In this document: piece by piece, positions 25,995-33,766 of the stretch | How the letters are laid out: every line of letters begins with the position of its first letter | Numbering within the stretch: position 1 is the first letter of the stretch | Assembly: GCF_003234655.2 (NCBI RefSeq) | Contig: NZ_CP126271.1 | Coordinates: 1,240,001-1,304,000 of the forward strand | Reading direction: 5' to 3' | Origin: Curtobacterium sp. MCLR17_007 | GTDB lineage: Bacteria; Actinomycetota; Actinomycetes; Actinomycetales; Microbacteriaceae | DNA length: 64,000 bases | Notes under the pieces: model-generated | What the model was told of the DNA's origin: nothing | What the model saw: only the letters and a program-made list of their open reading frames with translations | The model's database searches: none | Position numbers and translations under genes: made by a program

Positions 25995-27646
25995 TTCATC
26001 CCGATGACTGGCATCCGGTCGGCGGACTGGACCTCGAACCGAACGCACTGAAGGCCGTGCGCGAAACCGGGGCGAACGTCGTTGTCACCGCCGGCCCTGG
26101 TGCGGGCAAGACCGAGTTGCTGGCGCAGCGCGCAGACTTCCTCTTTCGAACAGGCGCGAGTGCGTATCCCAAGCGGATCCTCGCGATTTCATTCAAGGTC
26201 GATGCGGCACGCAACCTGCAGTCTCGCGTTCGTCTGCGATCCGGGTCGCAGTATGCGGCTCGGTTCGACAGCTTCACCTTCCACGCCTTCGCCAAACGAC
26301 TAGTCGATAACTTTCGTCCGGTGCTTACCGGCCAGAATGCCCTCAAGCCAATGTACCGGCTCGACGCGAGTACTCGAATTCAGAGTGAGCAAATCACCTT
26401 TGACGACCTCGTGCCGCTCGCCCTGGAGATCCTCGAGAAGAATGAGTACGCACGTGGCGCGCTTCGGCAGACCTACAGTCACGTCTTCATGGATGAGTTC
26501 CAGGACGCCACTACCGCGCAGTACGCCTTCCTGAAGAAGGCGTTCGGGGGAACCGGTGTACAGCTCATCGGCGTCGGCGACACCAAGCAGCGCATCATGC
26601 GCTTCGCAGGCGCTCTCGAAGGAGTCATGGCAACGTTCGCTGCAGACTTCAGCGCGATCGACCTCCAGCTCTATCAAAACTTCCGGTCGAAGCCACGCCT
26701 GCGCCGGATGCAGAACCGCATGATTCTCGAGATGGACCCGGGCGCCGCGAGTCGCGACGCTGACCTCGTTGGGGAAGAGGGCGCGGTCCAAGTGCTGCGC
26801 TTTGACAACAACGAGAACGAAGCGGCCGCAGTGACGGCGATGATCCAAGGATGGCTCGAGGCCGGTGTACCACCGCGGGAGATCACCGTGCTGGCGCGGC
26901 AGCAGCCCCACCTCATCACGAGCGTCCTTGGCGAACATCTCAGCGCCGCTGGCATCTCGCATCGCAACGAGCAGCAGTCGCAAGACCTGACAACGGAGCC
27001 GGTCGCGGCACTGATCTTCAACTTCCTCCGCGTCGTTGCGGACGACGGGCGACCAGCGGCCTATACCGAACTCGTGCGCGTCGTGACCCACGGCGGAATC
27101 GAAGAAGTGGACGGGGTGCTGGACAGCAAGCTCCGCGCACTCCTTCGTGACGCCCGCCTTACCGTGCGCGCAGCAGGCTTTGTCGCCGCCGAGTACTCGT
27201 CATGGAGCCCACTCATCAGTTCGTTCCTGAAGTTCGTGACTCGCCCATCGCTCAATGCGCTGTCTCCGTCGTATCAACAGGGGGACCGGCTGAACGACGT
27301 GATCAAGGCGGCCGCTGGCGCTTTCAAGCGCGAGCTAACGTTCGACGGCGATCCGATTGCGGCACTTGACCGGCTATCAGAAGAGGACAGCATCCGGATC
27401 CTGACGGTGCACAAGTGCAAGGGGTTGGAGTTTGAGAAGGTCGTTGTCCTCGGAGTCGAGTCTCAGTTCTTCTGGGGCAATGACAACGACGTGAAGTCGG
27501 AATTCTTTGTCGCAATCTCGCGAGCCAAGGAGGAACTCGTGCTCACCACGGCTCGTCACCGTACGAAGCCTTACGGCGCGAACGCCTACTGGCGTGAGGA
27601 CTCGCCTCCATACAACGCTCTATTGGAGTATGCCAATGAGTCTTGA
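25991..27646 (+). CDS. UvrD/Rep-like helicase, GajB-like
   Basis: A 551-residue superfamily 1A helicase, shorter than UvrD (about 720), as GajB is. Motifs in order: Walker A TAGPGAGKTELL near 35, FTFHAFAKRL (Ia), DEFQD at about 167-171 (II), GDTKQRIMRFAGA (III), QNFRSKPRLRRMQN (IV), VHKCKGLEFEKVVVLG near 472 (V) and VAISRAKEELVL (VI). The GTG start overlaps the nuclease stop by 4 nt, so the two are co-translated. In Gabija the helicase is thought to sense DNA ends or nucleotide depletion and to work with the GajA nuclease. GC content is low compared with the chromosome around it. Confidence 0.87.
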   Translation: MIHPDDWHPVGGLDLEPNALKAVRETGANVVVTAGPGAGKTELLAQRADFLFRTGASAYPKRILAISFKVDAARNLQSRVRLRSGSQYAARFDSFTFHAFAKRLVDNFRPVLTGQNALKPMYRLDASTRIQSEQITFDDLVPLALEILEKNEYARGALRQTYSHVFMDEFQDATTAQYAFLKKAFGGTGVQLIGVGDTKQRIMRFAGALEGVMATFAADFSAIDLQLYQNFRSKPRLRRMQNRMILEMDPGAASRDADLVGEEGAVQVLRFDNNENEAAAVTAMIQGWLEAGVPPREITVLARQQPHLITSVLGEHLSAAGISHRNEQQSQDLTTEPVAALIFNFLRVVADDGRPAAYTELVRVVTHGGIEEVDGVLDSKLRALLRDARLTVRAAGFVAAEYSSWSPLISSFLKFVTRPSLNALSPSYQQGDRLNDVIKAAAGAFKRELTFDGDPIAALDRLSEEDSIRILTVHKCKGLEFEKVVVLGVESQFFWGNDNDVKSEFFVAISRAKEELVLTTARHRTKPYGANAYWREDSPPYNALLEYANES

Positions 27647-27714
27647 ATCTACTGAGCTCGGTCCATAACTCGGAGACATCGAGTGCGACCTCGATCTCGG
27701 GAAACCTCGTGACG

Positions 27715-27760
27715 CCGTCAACCGACCGGCGCATTCGCGGCCCAAATCAACGAGTCAACA
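27715..27760 (+). mobile_element. Decayed right end of an IS3-type element
   Basis: This stretch resembles the right end of the IS3 element at 23408-23452: the last transposase codons and the following TCGCGGCC, AAA and AACGAGTCAAC blocks, in the same orientation, with only a few changes. The outer tip of the inverted repeat and the rest of the element are missing. It lies between the helicase gene and the GIY-YIG gene, so the defence pair is bracketed by two copies of the same type of IS end. Confidence 0.7.
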
Positions 27761-27763
27761 ACC

Positions 27764-28405
27764 GTGACGATCTCTGACCTCGCTGCGGATGCGATCGCCG
27801 CACTGACCGGCACCCGCTGGTCGATCATCGATGCGCCGGCTCACGTGCCAGCGAAACCGGGGCTCTACGCGATCTTCGGCGACGAGCGGGCGCACCGAGA
27901 GCTGGGCCTCCTCGAGGACGCCGGGGCCCGCAGCGCGCCGGACCTCCCGCTCTACGTCGGCAAGGCCGAAGCGAGCTTCGTAGAGCGCGATTTGAAAGAC
28001 CACTTCGCTGCGGTGCCGGGCAGCACAGCGCGCACGGGCGGGTCCACTGTGCGGAGGTCGTTCGCTGCGCTGCTGCGTTGCCGGCTCGACTTGCACGGTG
28101 TGCCGCGGAACCGGGAGATCCCGGGGTACTTCTCGATGTACTCGCTGGCAGGCGACGATGACGCGCAGCTCACGGCATGGATGCACGCGCGCCCCTCGCT
28201 CGCCGTTCGGACGGCACCGGTGCAGATGACCGTGAAGCTCGTCGATGTCGAGACTCAGCTCATCCGGCACTCCACGCCGGTGATCAACATCGACAGGAAT
28301 CCTCGGAAGCTCTCGCGCCTCGGGGCGGCGCGCAAGGCGATGAGTGCCGAGGCGAAGGCGTGGCGGCCGGCACAGGCCGCTCGCGAAGCGGAGCGTGGCC
28401 AATGA
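27764..28405 (+). CDS. GIY-YIG-like nuclease-fold protein
   Basis: 213 residues. The N-terminal half holds a GIY-YIG-like core: GLYAIFGD near 32-39 (the GIY position) and LYVGKAEASFVERDL near 62-76 (the YIG position), followed by STVRRSFAALL with basic residues. Related sequences are annotated as GIY-YIG family proteins in actinobacteria, but the specific substrate is unknown. The GTG at 27764 begins almost directly after the IS remnant and no ribosome binding site is seen, so the start is uncertain. The stop overlaps the start of the next small gene (ATGA), so the two are co-expressed. Its place beside the defence pair makes a role in DNA conflict conceivable but unproven. Confidence 0.65.
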   Translation: MTISDLAADAIAALTGTRWSIIDAPAHVPAKPGLYAIFGDERAHRELGLLEDAGARSAPDLPLYVGKAEASFVERDLKDHFAAVPGSTARTGGSTVRRSFAALLRCRLDLHGVPRNREIPGYFSMYSLAGDDDAQLTAWMHARPSLAVRTAPVQMTVKLVDVETQLIRHSTPVINIDRNPRKLSRLGAARKAMSAEAKAWRPAQAAREAERGQ

Positions 28406-28698
28406 ACGGCTCTCGTGGGGACGCCGCGCGTGAGCGGCTCGACGCGGCGCCCCTCGCCGAGGAGGTCGTCTTGCGCGTCGCTGAGGCGAAGACGATCCTT
28501 CCGTCGACTAAGGGACTGCTCGCGGTGACCGCGACGCGGGTCATCTACACCTCGAAGCGGCGGAGCTGGACGGCCGACCTGCGTCAGGTGGCCACGGCGT
28601 CGCTCACGCGCGAGGGGTCACGAGGCACGATCCGGATCACGTCGGCTTCCCACGTTGAGGTGTTCAGCGCGAACGGGACGCGGCGAGTGATCTGGTGA
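28402..28698 (+). CDS. Small PH/GRAM-like protein (98 aa)
   Basis: A 98-residue protein whose middle (about 28-95) looks like a bacterial PH or GRAM-type domain: LPSTKGLLAVTATRVIYTS followed by a Trp, alternating strands and VEVFSANGTRRVIW. There is no signal or membrane segment. It starts inside the stop of the GIY-YIG gene, which implies a functional pairing. The domain assignment rests on pattern only; the function is unknown. Confidence 0.5.
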   Translation: MNGSRGDAARERLDAAPLAEEVVLRVAEAKTILPSTKGLLAVTATRVIYTSKRRSWTADLRQVATASLTREGSRGTIRITSASHVEVFSANGTRRVIW

Positions 28699-28949
28699 AC
28701 GTCCTCCGCACACGGCAGGCCGTCGTGGCAGAAGCGTCTACGTGACGGATCCCACGAAGGGGAACTCGCAGTTCGGGTCAACGCACAAGAATGGCGACCG
28801 GAGAAACACCTGATCAGAGGCCCGTCCTTCGGGCCGCGGTTCGCGTCGGAGGATAGGCCGATTCCCGTCGCGGGATACAGCCATGTCTTGTGCCTTCGAC
28901 CGCCGCATCGTCTCAAGGATCCGGAGGTTCTTAAGACACCCGCCGAACG
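28699..28949. other. Right island edge without a gene
   Basis: 251 bp in which I find no convincing gene. It contains GGCCCGTCCTTCGGGCC (28820s), a perfect short hairpin, and an 11-bp sequence ATCGTCTCAAG (28907-28917) that is also present just after tRNA-Pro (21986-21996). Confidence 0.4.
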
Positions 28950-28990
28950 AACGACGAAGCCCAACGATGCACTCGGTGGGCTTCGTCGTT
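28950..28990 (-). terminator. Hairpin after the PucR-type regulator gene
   Basis: A 14-bp perfect stem (28950-28963 with 28977-28990) around a 13-nt loop, 13 nt past the regulator stop codon on the minus strand. Confidence 0.7.
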
Positions 28991-29003
28991 GGGTAGGCGG
29001 GCC

Positions 29004-30785
29004 TCATCCCCGACGTCGGGCGTCGAGTTCCCGGGCCGCCCGCCACAGCCGCAGCAGCACCTGCAGCTCGAGCGCCCGACCGCGCCACCCGTCCCCGAGC
29101 AGCCGGTCGAGCGAACCGAGCCGCTGGTACACGGTGTTGACGTGCACGCGCAGCGCCGCCGCGGTCGCCGAGGGGCGCTGCCCCTGGTCGAGGAAGACCG
29201 TCAGTGTCTCGACGAGGGGGACACCTCGGACGGCTTCCTCGTCGAACACCACGCCGAGTTCGCGTCGGGTCTGTTCCTCGAGCTCGTCCCGCCCGGTCCG
29301 GCTGAGCAGCACGGCGAAGACCCCGAGGTCGGCCGCCCGGGCGAGCCCGGCGTCGCGGCCGAGTGCCGTCAGGGCGTCCGCGGTCCGGGTCGCCTCGACG
29401 TGGGCACTCCGGATCCCGGCGGTGTCCGTCCCGACGGCCGCGATCCCCGCGACCGGACCGGTGTGGCTGTCCCACACGGCTTCGATCCGGCTGTCCCGCG
29501 GCACCACCAGCACGAGGCGGTCGCGGTGGACCGCCGATGCCCACCGCCCGCCGAGGCGCAGGCCCGTGACGAACCGGCGCGCGACGTCCGGGTCCCCGGC
29601 GGCGACCACCACGACGTGCGGCTGCTGCGGATCGAGGCCGGCACCGCGCCATCGCTGCCGGTCGGCCGCGGGGTCCGGCTCGGCGCGGCTCAGCAGGTCG
29701 ATCGTCGCGATGTCCCGGCCGAGCTGCACTGCACGGGCCTCAGCACGAGCGCCGACGAGCGTCAGGGCGATGAGCGGTGCGGCGCGTTCGAGCAGGAGCG
29801 CCACGTCGGCGGGGACGGGGCCGTCGACCACGAGGGCGCCGAGGACCTGACCCGCCGCGGTCACCGGCTGCAGGACGCCGGGCGCGAGATCGACCGCCGA
29901 GGTCGTGCCCGTCGCGACCACCCGGGCGAGCGCGGCACCCACCGCACCGTCGGCGGGCTGTTCGACCCAGCGGATCTGCACGGCCGTCAGCGCCTGCACC
30001 CGGCCCACGAGCGTCGCGGTGTCCCCGCCGGCGAGCACCGCGGCGGTGAGGTCGGCGTCCAGACGCAGCGTCACCTCGAGGGTGTCCTTCGCGCGTCGGA
30101 CCTCGTCCGCGGCACGGGCGTTGTCGATGGCCACCGCAGCGTGCGCGGCGAGGTCACCGAGCAGCCCGATCTCCTGGCGCGCGAACCGGCGTTCTTCGCG
30201 CTTGGCGGCCAGCAGCACCCCGACGACCCGGCCGCGCACGGTCAGCGGCACGCCGAGCAGCCCGCGGACGGACTCCTCGTCGACGGTGGCGTCGGCGCGC
30301 TCCTCGTGCACCAGCGTGGCGTCACTGCCGTAGTCGGAGGTCCAGCGCGGCGCGCCCGACTCGACGACCTGCCCGACGAGCCCCACCCAGCGGGGCAGAC
30401 GCGTCCCGACCAGACTGGGGGAGCGCGCTCCGTCGGCGACGTGGATCGTGATCTCCTGCTCGTCGAGCAGGGCGACGTAGGTCAGGTCCACCCCGAGCAG
30501 CCGCCGTGCCTGACGGACGACCTCGACGAGCAGGTCGTCCGGGTGGGGGACCGCGGCCAGTCGACCGGCGATGTCGTTGAGGGCGGCGAGCTCGGCGACC
30601 CGACGGCCCCGGTCCCGCGCGAGCACGGCGAGTTCCGCGGCGGCCCGGGCCTCGGCGTCGACCTGGGCGTGGTCGGCCCCCGTCGCCAGCAGGGCGTCAC
30701 GGTGCGCTTCGACCTGCGGCAGGTCAGGCTGCTCCAGCAGCAGGTCGAGCCACCCCAGGGCTGTGGATGCATCGTCCACTCTCAT
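29004..30785 (-). CDS. GAF and PucR/CdaR-type transcription regulator
   Basis: A 593-residue regulator. A GAF domain (about 65-205, with LLGVDLTYVALLD and AAHAAVAIDNA) probably binds a small ligand; a middle GGDEF-like CdaR region follows; the C-terminal helix-turn-helix (about 525-580, RPSATAAALRVHVNTVYQRL) is the PucR/CdaR type. Members usually activate catabolic genes, such as those for purines, sugar acids or aromatics. It is divergent from an MFS transporter 102 bp away and likely controls it. TACACT ends 6 nt before the ATG, so its mRNA may be leaderless. Effector and exact target are unknown. Confidence 0.85.
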   Translation of the reverse strand: MRVDDASTALGWLDLLLEQPDLPQVEAHRDALLATGADHAQVDAEARAAAELAVLARDRGRRVAELAALNDIAGRLAAVPHPDDLLVEVVRQARRLLGVDLTYVALLDEQEITIHVADGARSPSLVGTRLPRWVGLVGQVVESGAPRWTSDYGSDATLVHEERADATVDEESVRGLLGVPLTVRGRVVGVLLAAKREERRFARQEIGLLGDLAAHAAVAIDNARAADEVRRAKDTLEVTLRLDADLTAAVLAGGDTATLVGRVQALTAVQIRWVEQPADGAVGAALARVVATGTTSAVDLAPGVLQPVTAAGQVLGALVVDGPVPADVALLLERAAPLIALTLVGARAEARAVQLGRDIATIDLLSRAEPDPAADRQRWRGAGLDPQQPHVVVVAAGDPDVARRFVTGLRLGGRWASAVHRDRLVLVVPRDSRIEAVWDSHTGPVAGIAAVGTDTAGIRSAHVEATRTADALTALGRDAGLARAADLGVFAVLLSRTGRDELEEQTRRELGVVFDEEAVRGVPLVETLTVFLDQGQRPSATAAALRVHVNTVYQRLGSLDRLLGDGWRGRALELQVLLRLWRAARELDARRRG

Positions 30786-30791
30786 GGCAGG

Positions 30792-30797
30792 AGTGTA
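30792..30797 (-). promoter_or_regulatory. Leaderless -10 element of the PucR-type gene
   Basis: On the minus strand TACACT ends 6 nt before the ATG at 30785. The regulator-transporter gap also holds a distant inverted pair GATGCTC/GAGCATC (about 30798 and 30842), a possible operator. Confidence 0.5.
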
Positions 30798-30886
30798 GAT
30801 GCTCGATCCATTGTCCGGCCAGGGGTCGCGGGGCGAGGGTGGAGCATCCGCGAGCGGCAGCGCCGCCCCTCAGCTCAGGAGTCCCC

Positions 30887-32197
30887 ATGAACGCACCAGT
30901 CCCCCCGACCAGCACCGCAGGTCCGACCAAGCCCACCGTCGACGTCCCCACGGACACGGTCTCGGCACGGCCCGTCCGGCTCCGCCGCCTGTCGGTCGGC
31001 CTGGCCCTAGTCTACGTGGCGATCCTCGCGATCAACTCCGGGGGCCTGGGCATCCTCATCCCGAACCTCGTCGCGGACATCGACGCCGCGGACAAGATCG
31101 GGAACCTCGCGATCGTGACGACGGTGGCGTTCCTGGCGAACGTCGTCGCCCAACCGATCGCCGGAGCCCTGTCCGACGTCACCCGCTCGCGCTTCGGCCG
31201 GCGCTCGCCGTGGATGGTCGGTGGCGCCCTGCTCGCCGCTGGCTTCCTGGTCGGCCTGCCCCTGGCGAGCTCCGTGGTGGTCGTCGCCGCCATCTGGCTC
31301 GTGGTCCAGCTCGGCCTGAACGCCCTGCAGGCGGCAGCGACGGCGCTCGTCCCGGACCGCTACCCGGCCAAGCAGCGCGGCGGGGTGTCCGGACTGATCG
31401 GCCTCGGCATCACCATCGGCAACGCCGTCGGTGCGGTCGTCGCCGGGGGCTTCGCGAGCGCGGGGTCGCTGCCGTACATCGTCCTCGCGGCGATCGTCGT
31501 CCTGGTCGTCGTCGTCTTCGTCGTCGCCAACCCCGACCGGTCCAGCCGCGACCTGGTCGTTGAGCGACAGAGCATCGGCGCGTTCCTGCGCGGCTTCTGG
31601 GTCAGCCCCCGCAAGCACCCCGACTTCGCCTGGGCGTTCGCCGCCCGGTTCCTCATGGTGATCGGCTTCTACGGTGCGCAGACCTTCGGCCTCTACATCC
31701 TCCGCGACTACATCGGCATGACCGACGCCGCGTCGAACGGCTTCGCCGCGCAGATCGGCATCGTGCTGCTGATCGGCGTGCTGCTGTCGGCCCTGACCAG
31801 CGGCGTCCTCTCGGACCGCATCGGTCGCCGGAAGCCCTTCATCATCTGGGCGTCCGTCGTCATGGCGATCGGTCTCGCCGTCCCGCTGGTCTTCCCGACG
31901 ACGACCGGCGTTCTCGTCTACAGCTTCCTGCTCGGCCTGGGGTTCGGTGCGTACATCTCGATCGACCTGGCGCTGATGACCGAGGTGCTGCCCGTGTCGA
32001 TGACCTCGGGCGCGAGCACGGCCGGGCGTGACCTGGCGATCCTCGGACTCGCGACGACGCTGCCCCAGGCGCTCAGCCCCTCGATCGCGGCGGGCCTGGT
32101 GTCCGTCACCGGCGGGTACCCGGCGCTGTTCGTGTCGGGCATCGTCTTCGTGGCCCTGGGCGCGCTGGCGGTCCTGCCCATCAAGTCCGTCCGCTGA
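30887..32197 (+). CDS. MFS transporter, 12 membrane helices
   Basis: 436 residues, with a Pro/Thr-rich cytoplasmic N-terminus of about 45 residues and then 12 predicted membrane helices. The motif DVTRSRFGRRSPWM after helix 2 is the major facilitator loop in the form found in SLC45/GPH-like sugar porters, and GVLSDRIGRRKP is its repeat in the second half. AGGAG lies 8-12 nt before the ATG. It is divergent from the PucR-type regulator, which is probably its activator. The substrate is not evident; import of a nutrient is more likely than drug efflux given the regulator type. Confidence 0.85.
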   Translation: MNAPVPPTSTAGPTKPTVDVPTDTVSARPVRLRRLSVGLALVYVAILAINSGGLGILIPNLVADIDAADKIGNLAIVTTVAFLANVVAQPIAGALSDVTRSRFGRRSPWMVGGALLAAGFLVGLPLASSVVVVAAIWLVVQLGLNALQAAATALVPDRYPAKQRGGVSGLIGLGITIGNAVGAVVAGGFASAGSLPYIVLAAIVVLVVVVFVVANPDRSSRDLVVERQSIGAFLRGFWVSPRKHPDFAWAFAARFLMVIGFYGAQTFGLYILRDYIGMTDAASNGFAAQIGIVLLIGVLLSALTSGVLSDRIGRRKPFIIWASVVMAIGLAVPLVFPTTTGVLVYSFLLGLGFGAYISIDLALMTEVLPVSMTSGASTAGRDLAILGLATTLPQALSPSIAAGLVSVTGGYPALFVSGIVFVALGALAVLPIKSVR

Positions 32198-32250
32198 GAC
32201 CCCGTCCCATCGAGCCCCGCGTCCGCCGCGCACCGAGGAACCCGACCATG

Positions 32251-32256
32251 CAGACT
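32251..32256 (+). promoter_or_regulatory. Leaderless -10-like element
   Basis: CAGACT ends 6 nt before the ATG at 32263, which favours that ATG over the one at 32248. Confidence 0.45.
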
Positions 32257-32262
32257 GCAGTC

Positions 32263-32994
32263 ATGCGCCTCCACACCACGACGACCGGCGACGGCGAGCA
32301 CCACGTCGGGCTCGTCCACGGCCTCGGCGCCGACGGCGCGACCTGGCAGCCCCTGGTCGACCGGATGACGGCGACGGGCCGGTACACCGTCACGACCGTC
32401 GACCTCCGCGGGCACGGTCGGAGCGAACGCGCTGACCGGTACCGCCTGGACGACTTCGCCGACGACCTGGTCGGGGCGCTGCCGACCGGGCTGCACAGCG
32501 TGGTCGGGCACTCGCTCGGAGGAGCCGTGCTGGTCCGCGCGGTCGGACGGCTCCGTCCCGAGCAAGCCGTCTACCTCGACCCGGGCTTCCACCTCGCGCT
32601 GCCCACCACCGGCCTCGCCGCTCGCCTGTTCTGGGCGGTCCCACCACTGACACTGGGCATCGCGGGGCTCCTGCAGGCACGGAAGAGCGCGGCAGCCCGC
32701 GCCGGGTACACACCCGCCGTCCGGCAGGCACTCGCCGACGCTCGGAAGCGGTTCGACGGAGGCATGGCGATCGGCGTCTTCCGTGAGGTCGCGCACACCC
32801 CGCTCCCGATCGCCCCGCCCGAGGTGCCCTCGGTGGTCGTCCTGTCGGACGACGCGCCCGCGGTCGTCCCCGATGCCGTGGCCGCCCGCCTCGAGCGCGC
32901 CGATTGGGGGATCCGCCGGATCCCCGGCATCCACCACGACATGCAGCTCGAGGACGCCGGCCGGACCCTCGAGGCGGTCGCGGACGTGCTCTGA
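32263..32994 (+). CDS. Alpha/beta-hydrolase
   Basis: 243 residues with the alpha/beta-hydrolase fold: oxyanion region LVHGLGADGATW, DLRGHGRS, the nucleophile elbow GHSLGG (Ser about 82) and a C-terminal HHD with the likely catalytic His (IPGIHHDM). A cap region lies between 110 and 180. The ATG at 32263 is chosen for its -10 spacing. It follows the MFS gene by 65 bp in the same direction, so the two may be co-transcribed, and a linked role such as hydrolysing an imported ester or lactone is possible but not shown. Confidence 0.82.
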   Translation: MRLHTTTTGDGEHHVGLVHGLGADGATWQPLVDRMTATGRYTVTTVDLRGHGRSERADRYRLDDFADDLVGALPTGLHSVVGHSLGGAVLVRAVGRLRPEQAVYLDPGFHLALPTTGLAARLFWAVPPLTLGIAGLLQARKSAAARAGYTPAVRQALADARKRFDGGMAIGVFREVAHTPLPIAPPEVPSVVVLSDDAPAVVPDAVAARLERADWGIRRIPGIHHDMQLEDAGRTLEAVADVL

Positions 32995-33012
32995 GACGTC
33001 CCCAGACGACGC

Positions 33013-33645
33013 TCAGCGGGCTTCGAGCAGGACCCGGACGGCCTCGCTGAGTGGGCCTGCGAGGTCCTCCGCCGCGGCCGAGGTGAGGGGCTCGAGTCCG
33101 GTCGCGGCGCGCACCATCACGATGCCGAGCCCCGTCGCGATCGCGACCTGCGCCCGGAGCAACAGGTGTTCGGTGCCGGGGTCTCCCGGCAGCCAGCCCG
33201 CCGCGGTCGCCATCCGCTCGGTGAAGGCCCGGAGCGTCTCACGTCGGATGCGATCCGCGCCGTCGTCTCCCGAACTCCGGACGAGCAGGAGCATCTGCAA
33301 CGACGACTCGTCGCTCGGCGCCCCGGTGATCTTCCGCACCATCCGGTCGACGACCCCGTCGATGGTCGAGGCATCGTCCTCGGGGGCGTCGAACTCCTCG
33401 ACGGTCCGACTCAGGCAGGCCTCGAACAGACCCTCCTTGGACGTGAAGTAGCGGTTGATCAACGCGACGTTCACGCCGGCGTCGTTCGCGATGTCCCGGA
33501 CGGTGGTGGACCCGTACCCGTTGATGGCGAACCGTCGGCGGGCGGACTGCAGCAGTCGGAGTCGAGTCGCCCCGGCATCCCGTGCCCGTCCGGAGCCGTC
33601 CGGATGGGCGCGGTCCTCGACCGGCGTCGGTGTCTGCATCGTCAT
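33013..33645 (-). CDS. TetR-family repressor
   Basis: 210 residues. The N-terminal helix-turn-helix is typical (LLQSARRRFAINGYGSTTVRDIANDAGVN in overview, with the recognition-helix end ALINRYFTSKEGLFEAC), followed by an all-helical ligand domain. GGAAGG lies 7-12 nt before the ATG at 33645 (MTMQTP). It is divergent from a 14-helix-type MFS exporter. The intervening 121 bp contain half-sites GTAAACG and CGTTTAC flanking the exporter promoter, so it probably represses both genes until it binds an exported compound. Confidence 0.9.
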   Translation of the reverse strand: MTMQTPTPVEDRAHPDGSGRARDAGATRLRLLQSARRRFAINGYGSTTVRDIANDAGVNVALINRYFTSKEGLFEACLSRTVEEFDAPEDDASTIDGVVDRMVRKITGAPSDESSLQMLLLVRSSGDDGADRIRRETLRAFTERMATAAGWLPGDPGTEHLLLRAQVAIATGLGIVMVRAATGLEPLTSAAAEDLAGPLSEAVRVLLEAR

Positions 33646-33690
33646 CGTCGTCCTTCCGTTGCCCCCACCGTACCGCGCAGAGCACCCCTC

Positions 33691-33751
33691 GTAAACGGCT
33701 GTTGACTTCTCTCGGTGATCGGCTAGCATCGTCAGGTCAGCAAGCGTTTAC
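33691..33751 (+). promoter_or_regulatory. Promoter and operator of the MFS exporter gene
   Basis: TTGACT (33702-33707), a 16-nt spacer and TAGCAT (33724-33729) form a good sigma-70-type promoter. It is flanked by inverted half-sites GTAAACG (33691-33697) and CGTTTAC (33745-33751), probably the TetR sites. Confidence 0.7.
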
Positions 33752-33766
33752 ATTGACTGGAGCACG

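Noticed and set aside
28699..28949. Copy of the tRNA-Pro 3' end as right attachment site
   Set aside because: No match to the T-arm or acceptor sequence was seen, and no integrase gene is present.
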